A DNA stretch of 63,794 bases from an uncultured Erwinia sp. (GTDB lineage Bacteria > Pseudomonadota > Gammaproteobacteria > Enterobacterales > Enterobacteriaceae), in the NCBI GenBank assembly GCA_913775305.1, contig CAJYIY010000093.1, forward strand, positions 1 through 63,794, given 5' to 3'. The translations under genes were made by a program, and so were the position numbers. This document shows positions 35,927-46,099 of the stretch, one piece after another (the first letter of the stretch is position 1; each line of letters starts with the position of its first letter). The notes beneath the pieces were generated by a model. The model worked only from the letters and a program-made list of their open reading frames with translations. It did not search any database and had not been told where the DNA came from.

Positions 35927-37402
35927 ATGACCGAGACGATTAACGATCTCCGCTCCGCGCTGGCGCGGCTGGCGGAAATGGACGGCGAGCTGGTCAGTAC
36001 CGATACCGAGGTTGACCCGCACGCCGAGCTGTCGGGCGTCTATCGCTATGTCGGGGCGGCCGGTACGACCCGGCGACCAACGCGGGAAGGCCCGGCGATG
36101 TTGTTCAACCGCGTGAAGGGATTTCCAGACTTTCGTGTGGTCACCGGCGTGCTGGCCTCACGCCGCCGCGTTGGGGCGCTGCTGGGATGTGAGCCCCAAC
36201 GGCTGGGGCATCTGCTGATGAACTCGGTCAACAATCCTGTCCCCCCGATCCTGACCCAGAATGCGCACATTCCCTGCCAGGAGGTGATCCACCTTGCCAG
36301 CGAACCGGGATTTGATATCCGCACGCTGCTGCCGGCACCAACCAATACCGAAGAGGACGCCGGTCCCTACTTTACCATGGGGCTGTGCTACGCCACCGAC
36401 CCGGTAACCGGCGAGTCGGACATCACCATTCACCGACTGTGCATGCAGGGACCCGATGAGCTGTCGATGTATTTCGTCCCCGGACGCCACCTGGATGTTT
36501 TCCGTGCCAGGGCAGAAGCCGCAGGAAAAGCGCTACCAATCACCATCAGCCTCGGCGTCGATCCCGCCATTTATATCGGTGCCTGTTTTGAACCGCCGAC
36601 TACGCCGCTGGGCTTTGACGAACTGAACATTGCCGGTGCACTGCGCGGAAAAGCGGTGGAACTGGCGCAGGGCGTGGCGGTGAATGCCCGAGGCATTGCC
36701 CATGCGGAAGTGGTGATCGAAGGCGAGCTGATGCCGGAGGTGCGCTATCGGGAAGATCGTAACACCAACACCGGCAAAGCGATGCCGGAGTTCCCCGGCT
36801 ATACCGGCCCGGCCAACCCATCGCTGCCGGTGATCAAGGTGAAAGCGGTCACCCATCGCCGCCATCCGATCCTGCAACACACCATCGGCTGTAGCGAAGA
36901 GCACGTCAACATGGCCGGTATTCCCACTGAAGCCAGCATTCTTGGCATGGTGGAGCGTGCGATGCCGGGCCGACTGCTTAACGTATTCGCCCACTCTTCA
37001 GGCGGTGGCAAGCTGATGGCGGTGATGCAGTTTAAGAAAAGCCTGCCGACGGATGAAGGGCGCCAGCGGCAGGCGGCACTGCTGGCGTTCGCGGCGTTTC
37101 ACGAGCTGAAGCACGTGATGCTGGTGGATGAAGATGTGGATATTTTCGACAGTAACGATGTGCTGTGGGCAATGCAGACACGCTATCAGGGAGATGTCGA
37201 TACCGTCTTTATTCCCGGCGTGCGCTGCCATCCGCTCGATCCGTCGCAGACCCCGGAGTACAGCCCGGGCATTGCTGGAAAGGGTATCGCCTGCAAAACC
37301 ATTTTTGACTGCACCGTACCGTTTGCGCTGAAAGCGCACTTCCAGCGCTGTCAGTTTAAAGAAGTCGACGTACGCCGTTTTTTGCCGGATTTTAAACCCT
37401 GA
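35927..37402 (+). CDS. UbiD-family prenylated-FMN decarboxylase
   Basis: A 491-residue member of the UbiD family, which decarboxylates aromatic or unsaturated acids using prenylated FMN made by UbiX. Conserved blocks include DITIHRLCMQGPDELSM with the cofactor-region Arg, EVVIEGELMPEVRYRE with catalytic-region acidic residues, and VDEDVDIFDSNDVLWAM. Length and lack of a ubiquinone context suggest a catabolic or aromatic acid decarboxylase such as the pyrrole-2-carboxylate type rather than UbiD itself. No ubiX-like gene lies nearby. Start ATG 35927; the 56-codon open extension is unsupported. A LysR regulator follows on the same strand. Confidence 0.85.
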   Translation: MTETINDLRSALARLAEMDGELVSTDTEVDPHAELSGVYRYVGAAGTTRRPTREGPAMLFNRVKGFPDFRVVTGVLASRRRVGALLGCEPQRLGHLLMNSVNNPVPPILTQNAHIPCQEVIHLASEPGFDIRTLLPAPTNTEEDAGPYFTMGLCYATDPVTGESDITIHRLCMQGPDELSMYFVPGRHLDVFRARAEAAGKALPITISLGVDPAIYIGACFEPPTTPLGFDELNIAGALRGKAVELAQGVAVNARGIAHAEVVIEGELMPEVRYREDRNTNTGKAMPEFPGYTGPANPSLPVIKVKAVTHRRHPILQHTIGCSEEHVNMAGIPTEASILGMVERAMPGRLLNVFAHSSGGGKLMAVMQFKKSLPTDEGRQRQAALLAFAAFHELKHVMLVDEDVDIFDSNDVLWAMQTRYQGDVDTVFIPGVRCHPLDPSQTPEYSPGIAGKGIACKTIFDCTVPFALKAHFQRCQFKEVDVRRFLPDFKP

Positions 37403-37489
37403 TCGCCATTTGGGCATAAAGCGCTTTGTTCCGGAGCCGCTTGCTGGTGTAAAAAGAGTAATCAGGCCACCAGAACAGGAAAACCGGCA

Positions 37490-38386
37490 GTGTTGAAACT
37501 CAAGCCGCTCTATTACTTTAAAACGGTTGTGGAAAAAGGCTCGATCTCGGCGGCCTCTGCGGTACTGTTTACCGCTCAGCCGCCGATCAGTAAAGCGTTA
37601 CAGCAGCTGGAAGCGCAGTGGGACGTGGTGCTGTTTGAACGGACCTCGCACGGCATGATCCCTACCGATGCCGGACGCTATCTTTATCAGCGTGCCGGGG
37701 ATTTGCTGCTTCAGGCACAGAATATCGACAGCGAAATGCGCGCCTTCAGCGAGGGCCAGCGCGGCGTGGTGCGGCTGGGCTGCGTGGACATGGGCATTGG
37801 CCTGCTGGCAGAAGCGATCGCTGCGCTGCGTTTACGCTATCCCGGGCTGCAGTTCTCGCTGTACCAGGGCGATCCGCCGTGGCTGGAAGAGCTGCTGGAA
37901 CGTCGACAGATCGACGCCGCGCTGATTCATCTGCCGCTGACGCTGAACCCGAACAATATTGGCAGCATCCCGCTCAATCCGCTCAACGTGTGCGCCCTGA
38001 GCCTGGCAGACGGACCGCTGGCCGGGTTGTCCTCCGTGACGCTTGAAGAACTGGCCGGGCAGCCGCTGGTGCTGCTGCGGCGCAAAACCGGGTTCGGTAT
38101 CTACGATCGGGTGCTTCAGTGTTTTTCCCAGGCCGGTCTGACGCCAGACATCGTGGCGCAGGCCAGCGATCTGCCGGTGATGAAACAGCTGGTGCGGCAG
38201 GGCGTGGCGGTGGCGCTGGTGCCGTTACTGGCTGAGGCGGAAACGGAAGCCGGGCTGATCTCGCTGCCGGTGCCGGAGCTGCAGGCCGCTGCCGACCGTC
38301 TGGCGCTGATCTATTACCAGCAGCATGCGGAGAGCGCGGTGCTGAAACCGATACTGCAATACTTCTCAACCCGACGAGGGGGCTGA
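37490..38386 (+). CDS. LysR-family transcriptional regulator
   Basis: A 298-residue LysR-type protein of the CynR/CbbR-like group: winged helix LKPLYYFKTVVEKGSISAAS, then LFTAQPPISKALQQLEAQWD, and an effector domain. It starts with GTG at 37490 (AGGA 10 nt upstream) or TTG one codon later. It lies 87 bp after the UbiD-family gene on the same strand and may regulate it. Effector unknown. Confidence 0.85.
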   Translation: MLKLKPLYYFKTVVEKGSISAASAVLFTAQPPISKALQQLEAQWDVVLFERTSHGMIPTDAGRYLYQRAGDLLLQAQNIDSEMRAFSEGQRGVVRLGCVDMGIGLLAEAIAALRLRYPGLQFSLYQGDPPWLEELLERRQIDAALIHLPLTLNPNNIGSIPLNPLNVCALSLADGPLAGLSSVTLEELAGQPLVLLRRKTGFGIYDRVLQCFSQAGLTPDIVAQASDLPVMKQLVRQGVAVALVPLLAEAETEAGLISLPVPELQAAADRLALIYYQQHAESAVLKPILQYFSTRRGG

Positions 38387-38450
38387 CGGCGCTATCTTTC
38401 CCTGCGTCACCCGCCTGCTGAAGATGTAAAATTGCTGAAAAATCAGTCCG

Positions 38451-38470
38451 TTTTTATACTTTTTTTACAC
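38451..38470 (+). promoter_or_regulatory. KdpE-type operator and kdp promoter
   Basis: TTTTTATACTTTTTTTACAC lies 80 bp before kdpF and matches the A/T-rich KdpE target of the E. coli kdpFABC promoter (TTTATACTTTTTTTACACCCC). A second TTTTTACACC occurs at 38483-38492. The promoter therefore still looks built for KdpE, although kdpE is missing from this locus. Confidence 0.75.
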
Positions 38471-38550
38471 CCAACCCCCGCATTTTTACACCAACTTTGC
38501 ACGCCGCTCGCAACAATATTCCCCATCTGAAACGCCTCTGGAGGTGTGCT

Positions 38551-38640
38551 GTGAGCGCGACCGTCATAACCGGCATTGTGCTGGTGTTTGCCCTGTTGGG
38601 TTATCTGATTTATGCCCTGCTTAACGCGGAGGAGTTCTGA
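38551..38640 (+). CDS. kdpF: KdpF small subunit of the K+-ATPase
   Basis: A 29-residue single-span peptide (opening [11 protein letters not shown], ending YALLNAEEF) almost the same as E. coli KdpF, which stabilises the KdpABC potassium pump in the inner membrane. GTG start with GGAGG upstream. The last base of its TGA is the first base of the kdpA ATG, so the two are translationally coupled. Confidence 0.95.
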   Translation: MSATVITGIVLVFALLGYLIYALLNAEEF

Positions 38641-40325
38641 TGGCTGCCTCTGCCTTTTTACTGATCGGCTGTTATCTGCTGCTGTTGCTGGTCCTTGCCC
38701 GCCCGCTGGGTTCAGGCCTGGCCTGGCTGGTCGCCGACCGTTCCGTTCCGGGGTTTGCCGGTGCCGAGCGCCTGCTGTGGCGGGTGAGCGGCGTTACGCC
38801 GGGAGGAATGAACTGGCAGCGTTACCTGCTGGCAATCCTGCTATTCAACGCCGGCGGGCTGCTGCTGCTGTTCCTGATGCTGCTGAACCAGGCCCATCTG
38901 CCGCTGAATCCGCAGGGACTGCCGGGACTGAGCTGGCATCTGGCGCTGAATACCGCCGTCAGCTTTGTGACGAACACCAACTGGCAGTCCTACGCCGGGG
39001 AGAGCACCCTGAGCTATTTCAGCCAGATGGTCGGCTTAACCGTGCAAAACTTCCTCTCTGCGGCTACCGGCATCGCCGTGGCCTTTGCGCTGATCCGCGG
39101 ATTTGCCAACCGGGCGCTGGACGAGCTGGGTAATGCCTGGCGTGATATCACCCGCATTACTCTCTACGTGCTGCTGCCGCTTTCTCTGCTGATGGCGCTG
39201 TTCCTGGTCAGCCAGGGGGTGATACAAAACCTGCATGGCTATGTTGAGCTGACCACGCTGGAGGGAGCAAAGCAGGTGCTACCGATGGGGCCGGTGGCTT
39301 CGCAGGAAGCGATAAAAATGCTGGGGACCAACGGCGGCGGTTTCTTTAACGCTAACTCCGCCCACCCGTTTGAAAACCCGACTGCGCTGAGTAATTTTGT
39401 GCAGATGCTGGCGATTTTCCTGATCCCGGCGGCGCTCTGTTTTGCCTTTGGCGATACGTTGCGCGATCGGCGTCAGGGCCACACGCTACTGTGGGCGATG
39501 TCACTGATGTTTATTGCCGCCGTGGCGGTGGTGATGTGGGCTGAGCTGCAGGGCAATCCGCATTTCCTGACGCTGGGGGCTGACAGCGCCGCCAATATGG
39601 AAGGTAAAGAGACGCGCTTTGGCATCCTGAACTCCAGCCTGTTCGCGGTCATCACCACTGCGGCATCCTGCGGTGCGGTCAATGCGATGCACGACTCGTT
39701 TACCGCGCTGGGCGGTATGGTGCCAATGTGGCTGATGCAGATTGGTGAAGTGGTGTTTGGCGGCGTGGGCGCGGGGCTGTACGGCATGCTGCTGTTTGTG
39801 CTGCTGGCGGTATTTATTGCCGGGCTGATGATCGGTCGCTCGCCGGAGTACCTCGGCAAAAAAGTCGATGTCTGGGAGATGAAAATGACCGCGCTGGCGA
39901 TCCTGGTCACGCCGACGCTGGTGCTGCTGGGCAGTGCGCTGGCCATGATGACCGACGCCGGACGCAGCGCAATGCTGAACCCCGGCACGCACGGTTTTTC
40001 CGAAGTGCTGTACGCGGTGTCATCCGCAGCGAATAACAACGGCAGCGCCTTCGGGGGCCTCAGCGCCAACACGCCGTTCTGGAACCTGCTGCTGGCGTTC
40101 TGCATGCTGGTGGGCCGCTTCGGCATCATCATTCCCGTCCTGGCCATTGCCGGTTCGCTCGGGCGGAAAAAAATCCAGCCGCAGGGCAACGGGACGTTGC
40201 CCACCCACGGTGCGCTGTTTATTGCCCTGCTGATCGGTACCGTGATGCTGGTGGGCGCACTGACCTTTATCCCGGCGCTGGCCCTGGGGCCGGTGGCGGA
40301 ACATCTGCACATGCTCAGTCGTTAA
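38640..40325 (+). CDS. kdpA: Potassium-transporting ATPase subunit A
   Basis: A 561-residue membrane protein of the superfamily of K+ transporters, forming the selectivity filter and channel of the high-affinity Kdp pump. Characteristic selectivity-filter regions include [33 protein letters not shown] and [19 protein letters not shown]. Length fits E. coli KdpA (557). First large gene of kdpFABC, 18 bp before kdpB. Confidence 0.97.
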   Translation: MAASAFLLIGCYLLLLLVLARPLGSGLAWLVADRSVPGFAGAERLLWRVSGVTPGGMNWQRYLLAILLFNAGGLLLLFLMLLNQAHLPLNPQGLPGLSWHLALNTAVSFVTNTNWQSYAGESTLSYFSQMVGLTVQNFLSAATGIAVAFALIRGFANRALDELGNAWRDITRITLYVLLPLSLLMALFLVSQGVIQNLHGYVELTTLEGAKQVLPMGPVASQEAIKMLGTNGGGFFNANSAHPFENPTALSNFVQMLAIFLIPAALCFAFGDTLRDRRQGHTLLWAMSLMFIAAVAVVMWAELQGNPHFLTLGADSAANMEGKETRFGILNSSLFAVITTAASCGAVNAMHDSFTALGGMVPMWLMQIGEVVFGGVGAGLYGMLLFVLLAVFIAGLMIGRSPEYLGKKVDVWEMKMTALAILVTPTLVLLGSALAMMTDAGRSAMLNPGTHGFSEVLYAVSSAANNNGSAFGGLSANTPFWNLLLAFCMLVGRFGIIIPVLAIAGSLGRKKIQPQGNGTLPTHGALFIALLIGTVMLVGALTFIPALALGPVAEHLHMLSR

Positions 40326-40343
40326 CGGGCGGAGAATACTCTG

Positions 40344-42392
40344 ATGAGTCGTAATCAACGGGCGCTGTTTGACGGCGCACTGATCGGCGTGGCGCTGCTT
40401 GATGCGCTGAAAAAACTGGACCCGCGCGTACAGGTGCGCAATCCGGTGATGTTTGTGGTGTGGCTGGGCAGCATGATCACCACGCTGCTGGCGATCGCCA
40501 TGGCGGCAGGAAAAACGCCGGGTGAAACGAGCTTCACCGCGGCCATCTCCGTGTGGCTGTGGTTTACCGTTCTGTTCGCGAACTTTGCCGAAGCGTTGGC
40601 GGAAGGTCGCAGCAAGGCACAGGCCAACAGCCTGAAAGGCGTCACCAAAACCAGCTTCGCTAAAAAACTTAGCGAGGCGCGTTATGGGGCCAGCCATCAG
40701 CCGGTAGCGGCGGACAGCCTGCGCAAAGGCGACTGGGTTCTGGTGGAGGCCGGGGACATTATCCCCTGCGACGGCGAAGTGCTGTCCGGCGGCGCTTCGG
40801 TGGATGAGAGTGCGATTACCGGTGAGTCTGCGCCGGTGATCCGCGAATCCGGCGGGGATTTTTCCTCGGTTACCGGCGGGACGCGCATTCTCTCCGACTG
40901 GCTGGTGATCCAGTGCAGCGTGAACCCGGGTGAAACCTTCCTTGACCGGATGATCGCGATGGTTGAAGGGGCAACGCGGCGTAAAACGCCAAATGAGATC
41001 GCCCTGACCATTCTGCTGGTGGCACTGACTATCGTTTTCCTGTTGGCGACCGCCACGCTCTACCCGTTCTCCGCATGGGGCGGCAGCACGGTCAGCATCA
41101 CCGTGCTGGTGGCGCTGCTGGTTTGCCTGATCCCTACCACTATCGGTGGTCTGCTGTCGGCGATTGGCGTGGCGGGCATGAGCCGCATGCTGGCCGCCAA
41201 CGTCATTGCAACCAGCGGCCGTGCGGTGGAGGCTGCGGGCGATGTCGATGTGCTGATGCTGGATAAAACCGGCACCATCACCCTCGGCAATCGCCAGGCC
41301 ACACAGTTCCTGCCCGCGCCGGGCGTGACGGCTGAACAGCTGGCCGATGCGGCACAGCTGGCCTCGCTGGCTGATGAAACCCCGGAAGGGCGCAGCATCG
41401 TGGTGCTGGCGAAGCAGAAATTCAATCTGCGCGAACGCGATCTGAGCAGCATGAATGCGACCTTTATTCCGTTCTCGGCGCAGACGCGCATGAGCGGGGT
41501 GAACGTGCAGCAGCGGGCGGTGCGCAAGGGCGCGGTGGATGCGGTGCGTCGACATATTGACAGCAACGGCGGCCAGTTCCCGCAGGAAGTGAACGGCCTG
41601 GTTGAACAGGTTGCGCGGGCGGGCGGTACGCCACTGGTGGTCTGCGACGGCGCAGCGGTGATGGGTGTGGTAGAGCTGAAGGACATCGTCAAAGGCGGCA
41701 TTAAAGAACGGTTTGCCGAAATGCGTAAAATGGGCATAAAAACCATTATGATCACCGGCGACAATCCGCTGACCGCCGCCGCTATCGCCGCCGAAGCCGG
41801 CGTGGATGATTTCCTGTCGGAGGCCACCCCGGAAGCCAAGCTGGCGCTGATCCGCCAGTATCAGGCGGAAGGCCGACTGGTGGCGATGACCGGCGACGGC
41901 ACCAACGACGCGCCGGCACTGGCGCAGGCCGATGTTGCCGTGGCGATGAATTCCGGTACCCAGGCGGCGAAAGAAGCGGGAAACATGGTCGATCTGGATT
42001 CCAACCCGACCAAACTGCTGGAGGTGGTGCACATTGGCAAACAGATGCTGATGACCCGGGGTTCGCTGACCACGTTCAGTATTGCCAACGACGTGGCGAA
42101 ATATTTCGCCATTATCCCGGCGGCTTTCGCGGCGACCTATCCTCAGCTCAATATGCTCAACGTGATGCACCTGCATTCCCCCGCCTCAGCGATGCTGTCG
42201 GCAGTGATCTTTAACGCGCTGATTATCGTCTTTCTGATCCCGCTGGCGCTGAAGGGCGTGAGCTATCGCCCGCTGAGTGCGGCAGCGCTGCTGCGCCGTA
42301 ATTTATGGCTGTACGGCGTCGGCGGGCTGCTGGTGCCGTTCGCCGGTATCAAAGTGATCGATATGCTGCTGACCGTTACCGGTCTGGCGTAA
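40344..42392 (+). CDS. kdpB: Potassium-transporting ATPase subunit B (P-type ATPase)
   Basis: A 682-residue P-type ATPase that powers K+ uptake. Phosphorylation motif MLDKTGTIT (Asp near residue 307), actuator loop ITGESAPV, nucleotide-binding [10 protein letters not shown] and hinge [17 protein letters not shown] are all intact. Overlaps with a very long open antisense frame reflect base composition, not a gene. It ends 11 bp before kdpC with AAGGAG between. Confidence 0.97.
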   Translation: MSRNQRALFDGALIGVALLDALKKLDPRVQVRNPVMFVVWLGSMITTLLAIAMAAGKTPGETSFTAAISVWLWFTVLFANFAEALAEGRSKAQANSLKGVTKTSFAKKLSEARYGASHQPVAADSLRKGDWVLVEAGDIIPCDGEVLSGGASVDESAITGESAPVIRESGGDFSSVTGGTRILSDWLVIQCSVNPGETFLDRMIAMVEGATRRKTPNEIALTILLVALTIVFLLATATLYPFSAWGGSTVSITVLVALLVCLIPTTIGGLLSAIGVAGMSRMLAANVIATSGRAVEAAGDVDVLMLDKTGTITLGNRQATQFLPAPGVTAEQLADAAQLASLADETPEGRSIVVLAKQKFNLRERDLSSMNATFIPFSAQTRMSGVNVQQRAVRKGAVDAVRRHIDSNGGQFPQEVNGLVEQVARAGGTPLVVCDGAAVMGVVELKDIVKGGIKERFAEMRKMGIKTIMITGDNPLTAAAIAAEAGVDDFLSEATPEAKLALIRQYQAEGRLVAMTGDGTNDAPALAQADVAVAMNSGTQAAKEAGNMVDLDSNPTKLLEVVHIGKQMLMTRGSLTTFSIANDVAKYFAIIPAAFAATYPQLNMLNVMHLHSPASAMLSAVIFNALIIVFLIPLALKGVSYRPLSAAALLRRNLWLYGVGGLLVPFAGIKVIDMLLTVTGLA

Positions 42393-42403
42393 GGAGAACT
42401 ATC

Positions 42404-42970
42404 ATGAGTCAATGTCGCCCTGCACTGTTTTTACTGTTAATGCTGACGCTGATCGTCGGCGTGTTTTACCCTTTACTGGCCACCGGGCTGGCGCAGTGGT
42501 GGTTCCCGCATCAGGCGGCGGGTTCGCTGATTGAGCTGCGGGGAGCCGCCCGTGGATCCGCGCTGATTGGGCAGAACTTCAGTCAGCCAGGCTACTTCCA
42601 GGGGCGTCCATCCGCCACCGGCGATGTGCCCTATAATCCGCTGGCCTCCTCCGGCAGCAATCTGGCAGCCAGCAATCCGGCGCTGGATCGGGTGCTGGAA
42701 CAGCGGGCGGCGGCGCTGCGGGCGGCCAATCCGCAGGCGGTCGGACCGATACCGGTCGACCTGCTGACCGCTTCGGGCAGCGGCCTTGATGCACAGATTT
42801 CGCCCCAGGCAGCGCGCTGGCAGGCTCCGCGCATTGCTGCGGCAAGGCAGCTGCCGCTGGGCGTGGTGCAGAAGCTGATTGAGCAGCAGATTGACACACC
42901 GCTGCCTGCATTTATTGGCAATCCCACGGTCAACGTGCTGGCGTTGAATCTGGCGCTGGATGCGAGGTAG
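42404..42970 (+). CDS. kdpC: Potassium-transporting ATPase subunit C
   Basis: A 188-residue subunit with one N-terminal membrane span ([23 protein letters not shown]) and a periplasmic domain with the family's [13 protein letters not shown] and [11 protein letters not shown] blocks. It is required for assembly and activity of the Kdp pump. Start ATG 42404 has AAGGAG upstream; the longer in-frame reading overlaps kdpB and is rejected. The gap to kdpD is 105 bp. Confidence 0.95.
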   Translation: MSQCRPALFLLLMLTLIVGVFYPLLATGLAQWWFPHQAAGSLIELRGAARGSALIGQNFSQPGYFQGRPSATGDVPYNPLASSGSNLAASNPALDRVLEQRAAALRAANPQAVGPIPVDLLTASGSGLDAQISPQAARWQAPRIAAARQLPLGVVQKLIEQQIDTPLPAFIGNPTVNVLALNLALDAR

Positions 42971-43075
42971 AGAGAAGGGCGGCGTTATGCGCTGACGAAC
43001 GTGGGTTGAGACAACCGGCCGCACCGCGATTTGACGCCGGTGCGGCTATTCGCAGGTTTGACCACAGGGAGCACT

Positions 43076-45784
43076 ATGAACGACGAACTCCAGCGACCGG
43101 ACCCGGATGCGCTGCTGCGCCAGACGACGGATGAAGGCCGCGGGAAACTGAAGATCTACTTCGGGGCCTGCGCCGGGGTGGGAAAAACCTGGTCGATGCT
43201 GCAGGAAGCGCAGCGTCTGCGCGGCCAGGGACTGGAGGTGCTGGTGGGCGTTGTGGAAACACACGATCGCCCGGAAACGGCCGCGCTGCTGGGCGGGCTG
43301 ACCGTGTTGCCTAAGCGTGCCACCGGGCAGCAGCGCTATCCGGAGTTTGACCTTGACGCCGCGCTGGCCCGCCATCCCGCGGTGATCCTGATGGACGAAC
43401 TGGCGCACAGCAATGCCCGTGGTTCGCGTCACCCGAAGCGCTGGCAGGACATTGAAGAACTGTTGGACGCGGGTATCGACGTGATGACCACGGTCAACGT
43501 GCAGCATCTTGAAAGCCTTAACGATGTGGTGGGCGGCGTCACCGGCATTCGCGTGCGGGAAACGGTGCCGGACCCGTTCTTTGACGCCGCCGATGAGGTG
43601 GTGCTGGTGGATCTCCCGCCGGACGATCTTCGCCAGCGGCTGAAAGAGGGCAAGGTCTACATCGGCGAAGGGGCGGAACGCGCCATCGAAAACTTCTTCC
43701 GCAAGGGCAATTTAATTGCTCTGCGCGAGCTGGCGCTGCGCCGCACCGCCGATCGCGTAGACGATCAGATGCGCGCCTGGCGCGACACGCAGGGCCGTGA
43801 AAAAGTCTGGCACACGCGCGATGCGATCCTGCTGTGTATCGGTGACAATGGCGGCAGCGAAAAACTGGTGCGCAGCGCCGCCAGGCTGGCAGGGCGCCTC
43901 GACTGCGTCTGGCACGCGGTGTACGTGGAAACGCCACGCCTGTATCGCCTGCCGGAAGCGCGGCGACGCGGTATCCTGCGTACGCTGAAACTGGCACGCG
44001 ATCTCGGGGCAGAAACCGCCACGCTCTCGGATACCCGCGAAGCCCGCGCGGTGCTGCGCTATGCCCGCGATCATAACCTCGGCAAAATCATCCTTGGCCG
44101 CCGTCCCAGCAAACGCTGGTGGCGTGAACGCTTTGCCGATCGCCTGGCCGAGCTGGGGCCGGACCTCGATATTCTGATTGTCGCCCTTGACGACCCGCCT
44201 GCGGATGTTGGCCCGCCGCTGGCGCGACAGAATACGGTGAATGACAATCGCTGGCGGGCACAGCTGCATGGCTGCGTGGCGGCACTGCTGCTTTGCGTGC
44301 TGGTGACGCTGGCCGGACGCTGGCTGCTGCCACGGGTGGACTCCGTCAATCTGGTGATGGTGTATTTACTGGCGGTGGTGGTGGTGGCACTGCGCTTCGG
44401 CCGCTGGCCGTCGGTGGTGGCTACGCTGCTGAATATCATTGCCTTCGACCTGGTCTTCGTTGCCCCCACCGGCACGATGGCGGTCTCGGATGTACAGTAT
44501 CTGGTGACCTTTGGCGTGATGCTGGCGGTGGGGGTGATTGTCGGTAATCTGACCGCGGGCGTGCGCTATCAGGCCCGGGTAGCGCGCTATCGCGAGCAGC
44601 GGGCGCAGCACCTGTATGGGATGGCAAAAGCGCTCAGCCGGGCCCTGAGCCATCAGGATATCGCGGCTACCCTGCAACGCAGCCTGGAAAGCACCTTACA
44701 GGCGCGCAGCGAACTGCATCTTCCTGATGAACAGGGTGAGCTGAAGGTGGTGGGGAAAACCCACCTCAGCACCCAGCCCGACCGTGCCATTGCCCACTGG
44801 AGTTTTAGTAAAGGCCAGCCCGCCGGAGCCGGGACCGACACCTTACCCGGGGTGCCCTGGCTGATGCTGCCGCTAAAAAGCGGCAGCGACACTCTCGGCC
44901 TGCTGATCCTGGAGCCGTTGAATCTGCGTCAGCTGATGATCCCGGAGCAGCAGCGGCTGGTGGAAACGTTTACGGTACTGATCGCGAATGCGCTGGAGCG
45001 GATGGCGCTAAGCCAGCGTGAGGCGGCTTCCCGGCTGGCGGCCGAGCGCGAGCAGTTGCGTAACGCACTGCTGTCTGCGCTTTCCCACGATCTGCGTACG
45101 CCGTTGACCGTACTCTTCGGCCAGGCGGAGATCCTGACGCTGGATCTTGCCAGCGAGAACTCGCCGTATGCACAACAGGCCAGCGCGCTGCGCGAGCAGA
45201 CGCTGAATACCATTCGCCTGGTCAATAACCTGCTGGATATGGCCCGGCTTCAGTCTGGTGGTTTCCACCTGAAGCGCGAGTGGATGGCGCTGGATGAGCT
45301 GATCGGCAGCACGCTACGCAGCATGAACGCCTCGCTGGGCGAGCGCACCGTTCAGCTGGATCTGCCGCCGGAGCTGCTGCTGATTAACGTTGATGCACCG
45401 CTGATGGAGCGGGTGCTGGCGAACCTGCTGGAGAACGCGCTGAAATATGCCGGGACGGATGCCGGGCTGGGGATCCACGCAAGAAGCGTTGAGGCGCAGC
45501 CCAACGGCGTGTCGCGGCTGGAGATCACGGTGTGGGACAGCGGTCCAGGGATACCTGTGGGCCAGGAGCGGCAGATTTTTGAGAAGTTCTCTCGGGGTAA
45601 TAAAGAGTCATCGGTGCCGGGTGTCGGATTGGGCCTGGCTATCTGTCAGGCGATTGTGGCGATGCATCACGGTGAGATTGTTGCGCAAAACCGCCCGCAG
45701 GGTGGCGCGAGCTTTATCATTTCGCTGCCGATGGCGGCACCGCCGAAGATTGAGGATGACACGGGAGCCGATGCAGAACCCTGA
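43076..45784 (+). CDS. kdpD: Sensor histidine kinase KdpD
   Basis: A 902-residue sensor. N-terminal KdpD domain with Walker A GACAGVGKTWSML, universal-stress-like domain, four membrane spans near residues 400-500, GAF-like region, HisKA phosphoacceptor SALSHDLRTPLTV and HATPase motifs NLLENALKYAG, DSGPGI and GVGLGLAI. It senses K+ limitation and ionic stress and phosphorylates KdpE. All catalytic motifs are intact. Unlike the usual operon it is not followed by kdpE: the next element is a terminator 48 bp downstream. Start 43076 with AGGGAG. Confidence 0.96.
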   Translation: MNDELQRPDPDALLRQTTDEGRGKLKIYFGACAGVGKTWSMLQEAQRLRGQGLEVLVGVVETHDRPETAALLGGLTVLPKRATGQQRYPEFDLDAALARHPAVILMDELAHSNARGSRHPKRWQDIEELLDAGIDVMTTVNVQHLESLNDVVGGVTGIRVRETVPDPFFDAADEVVLVDLPPDDLRQRLKEGKVYIGEGAERAIENFFRKGNLIALRELALRRTADRVDDQMRAWRDTQGREKVWHTRDAILLCIGDNGGSEKLVRSAARLAGRLDCVWHAVYVETPRLYRLPEARRRGILRTLKLARDLGAETATLSDTREARAVLRYARDHNLGKIILGRRPSKRWWRERFADRLAELGPDLDILIVALDDPPADVGPPLARQNTVNDNRWRAQLHGCVAALLLCVLVTLAGRWLLPRVDSVNLVMVYLLAVVVVALRFGRWPSVVATLLNIIAFDLVFVAPTGTMAVSDVQYLVTFGVMLAVGVIVGNLTAGVRYQARVARYREQRAQHLYGMAKALSRALSHQDIAATLQRSLESTLQARSELHLPDEQGELKVVGKTHLSTQPDRAIAHWSFSKGQPAGAGTDTLPGVPWLMLPLKSGSDTLGLLILEPLNLRQLMIPEQQRLVETFTVLIANALERMALSQREAASRLAAEREQLRNALLSALSHDLRTPLTVLFGQAEILTLDLASENSPYAQQASALREQTLNTIRLVNNLLDMARLQSGGFHLKREWMALDELIGSTLRSMNASLGERTVQLDLPPELLLINVDAPLMERVLANLLENALKYAGTDAGLGIHARSVEAQPNGVSRLEITVWDSGPGIPVGQERQIFEKFSRGNKESSVPGVGLGLAICQAIVAMHHGEIVAQNRPQGGASFIISLPMAAPPKIEDDTGADAEP

Positions 45785-45828
45785 ATCATCGTAGTCCGGT
45801 TCAGATCGGGGTTTTCAACGTCAGTAAA
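45771..45828 (+). pseudogene. Possible kdpE deletion scar
   Basis: An ATG at 45771 overlaps the end of kdpD and opens MQNPESS before a stop at 45792. In the shifted frame the next codons read I-V-V, recalling the ILIVEDE start of response regulators. About 20 bp further a GGTTCAGATCGGGGTTTTC stretch loosely resembles the codons of a TGIGYRF-type C-terminus. This would suit a kdpE with its middle deleted. The evidence is short and the call is tentative; what is certain is that no response-regulator gene is present. Confidence 0.3.
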
Positions 45829-45831
45829 CCA

Positions 45832-45860
45832 GAAGAGGTCGCCCGTTGGGCGACCTCTTC
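45832..45860. terminator. Strong hairpin after kdpD
   Basis: GAAGAGGTCGCCC pairs with GGGCGACCTCTTC, 13 bp around a GTT loop. It separates kdpD from the convergent DUF1471 gene. The T-runs are modest on both sides, but the stem is very stable. Confidence 0.8.
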
Positions 45861-45883
45861 CATCATGTCATGATGTGCTGGTT

Positions 45884-46099
45884 TTATTTAATCAGTTCTG
45901 CAGAAACGTAGGCGCCATTATCAACGCGTGCGCTGGTGATTTTATAGCCTGCACCCACCTGCTGAGCCTGAGCGGCGATTTTTGCTTCGGCGCCATCAAG
46001 GGTAGAGGAGGTGGCAGTAATGCTCTGGGCGAAGCTGCCAAATGACATCAGTGACAGAGCGGCAACGGCAGCAACAGACAGTGTTTTAATGGTTTTCAT
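45884..46099 (-). CDS. DUF1471 (YdgH/BhsA/McbA-like) periplasmic protein
   Basis: A 71-residue secreted protein: signal peptide ending SFGSFA-Q, mature DUF1471 domain (TLDGAEAKIAAQAQQVGAG, ending SAELIK). It is a paralog of the protein encoded at 30142-30351; signal peptide and domain line up with few gaps. Probably envelope stress-related, as in the family. An AAGAAGGAAT ribosome site precedes its ATG. Confidence 0.87.
   Translation of the reverse strand: MKTIKTLSVAAVAALSLMSFGSFAQSITATSSTLDGAEAKIAAQAQQVGAGYKITSARVDNGAYVSAELIK

Noticed and set aside
40020..42176. 718-codon open frame antisense to kdpA/kdpB
   Set aside because: It is antisense to intact, highly conserved kdpA and kdpB, has His/Arg/Gln-rich low-complexity composition, no ribosome site and no family resemblance. 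It is a by-product of GC-rich codon bias.
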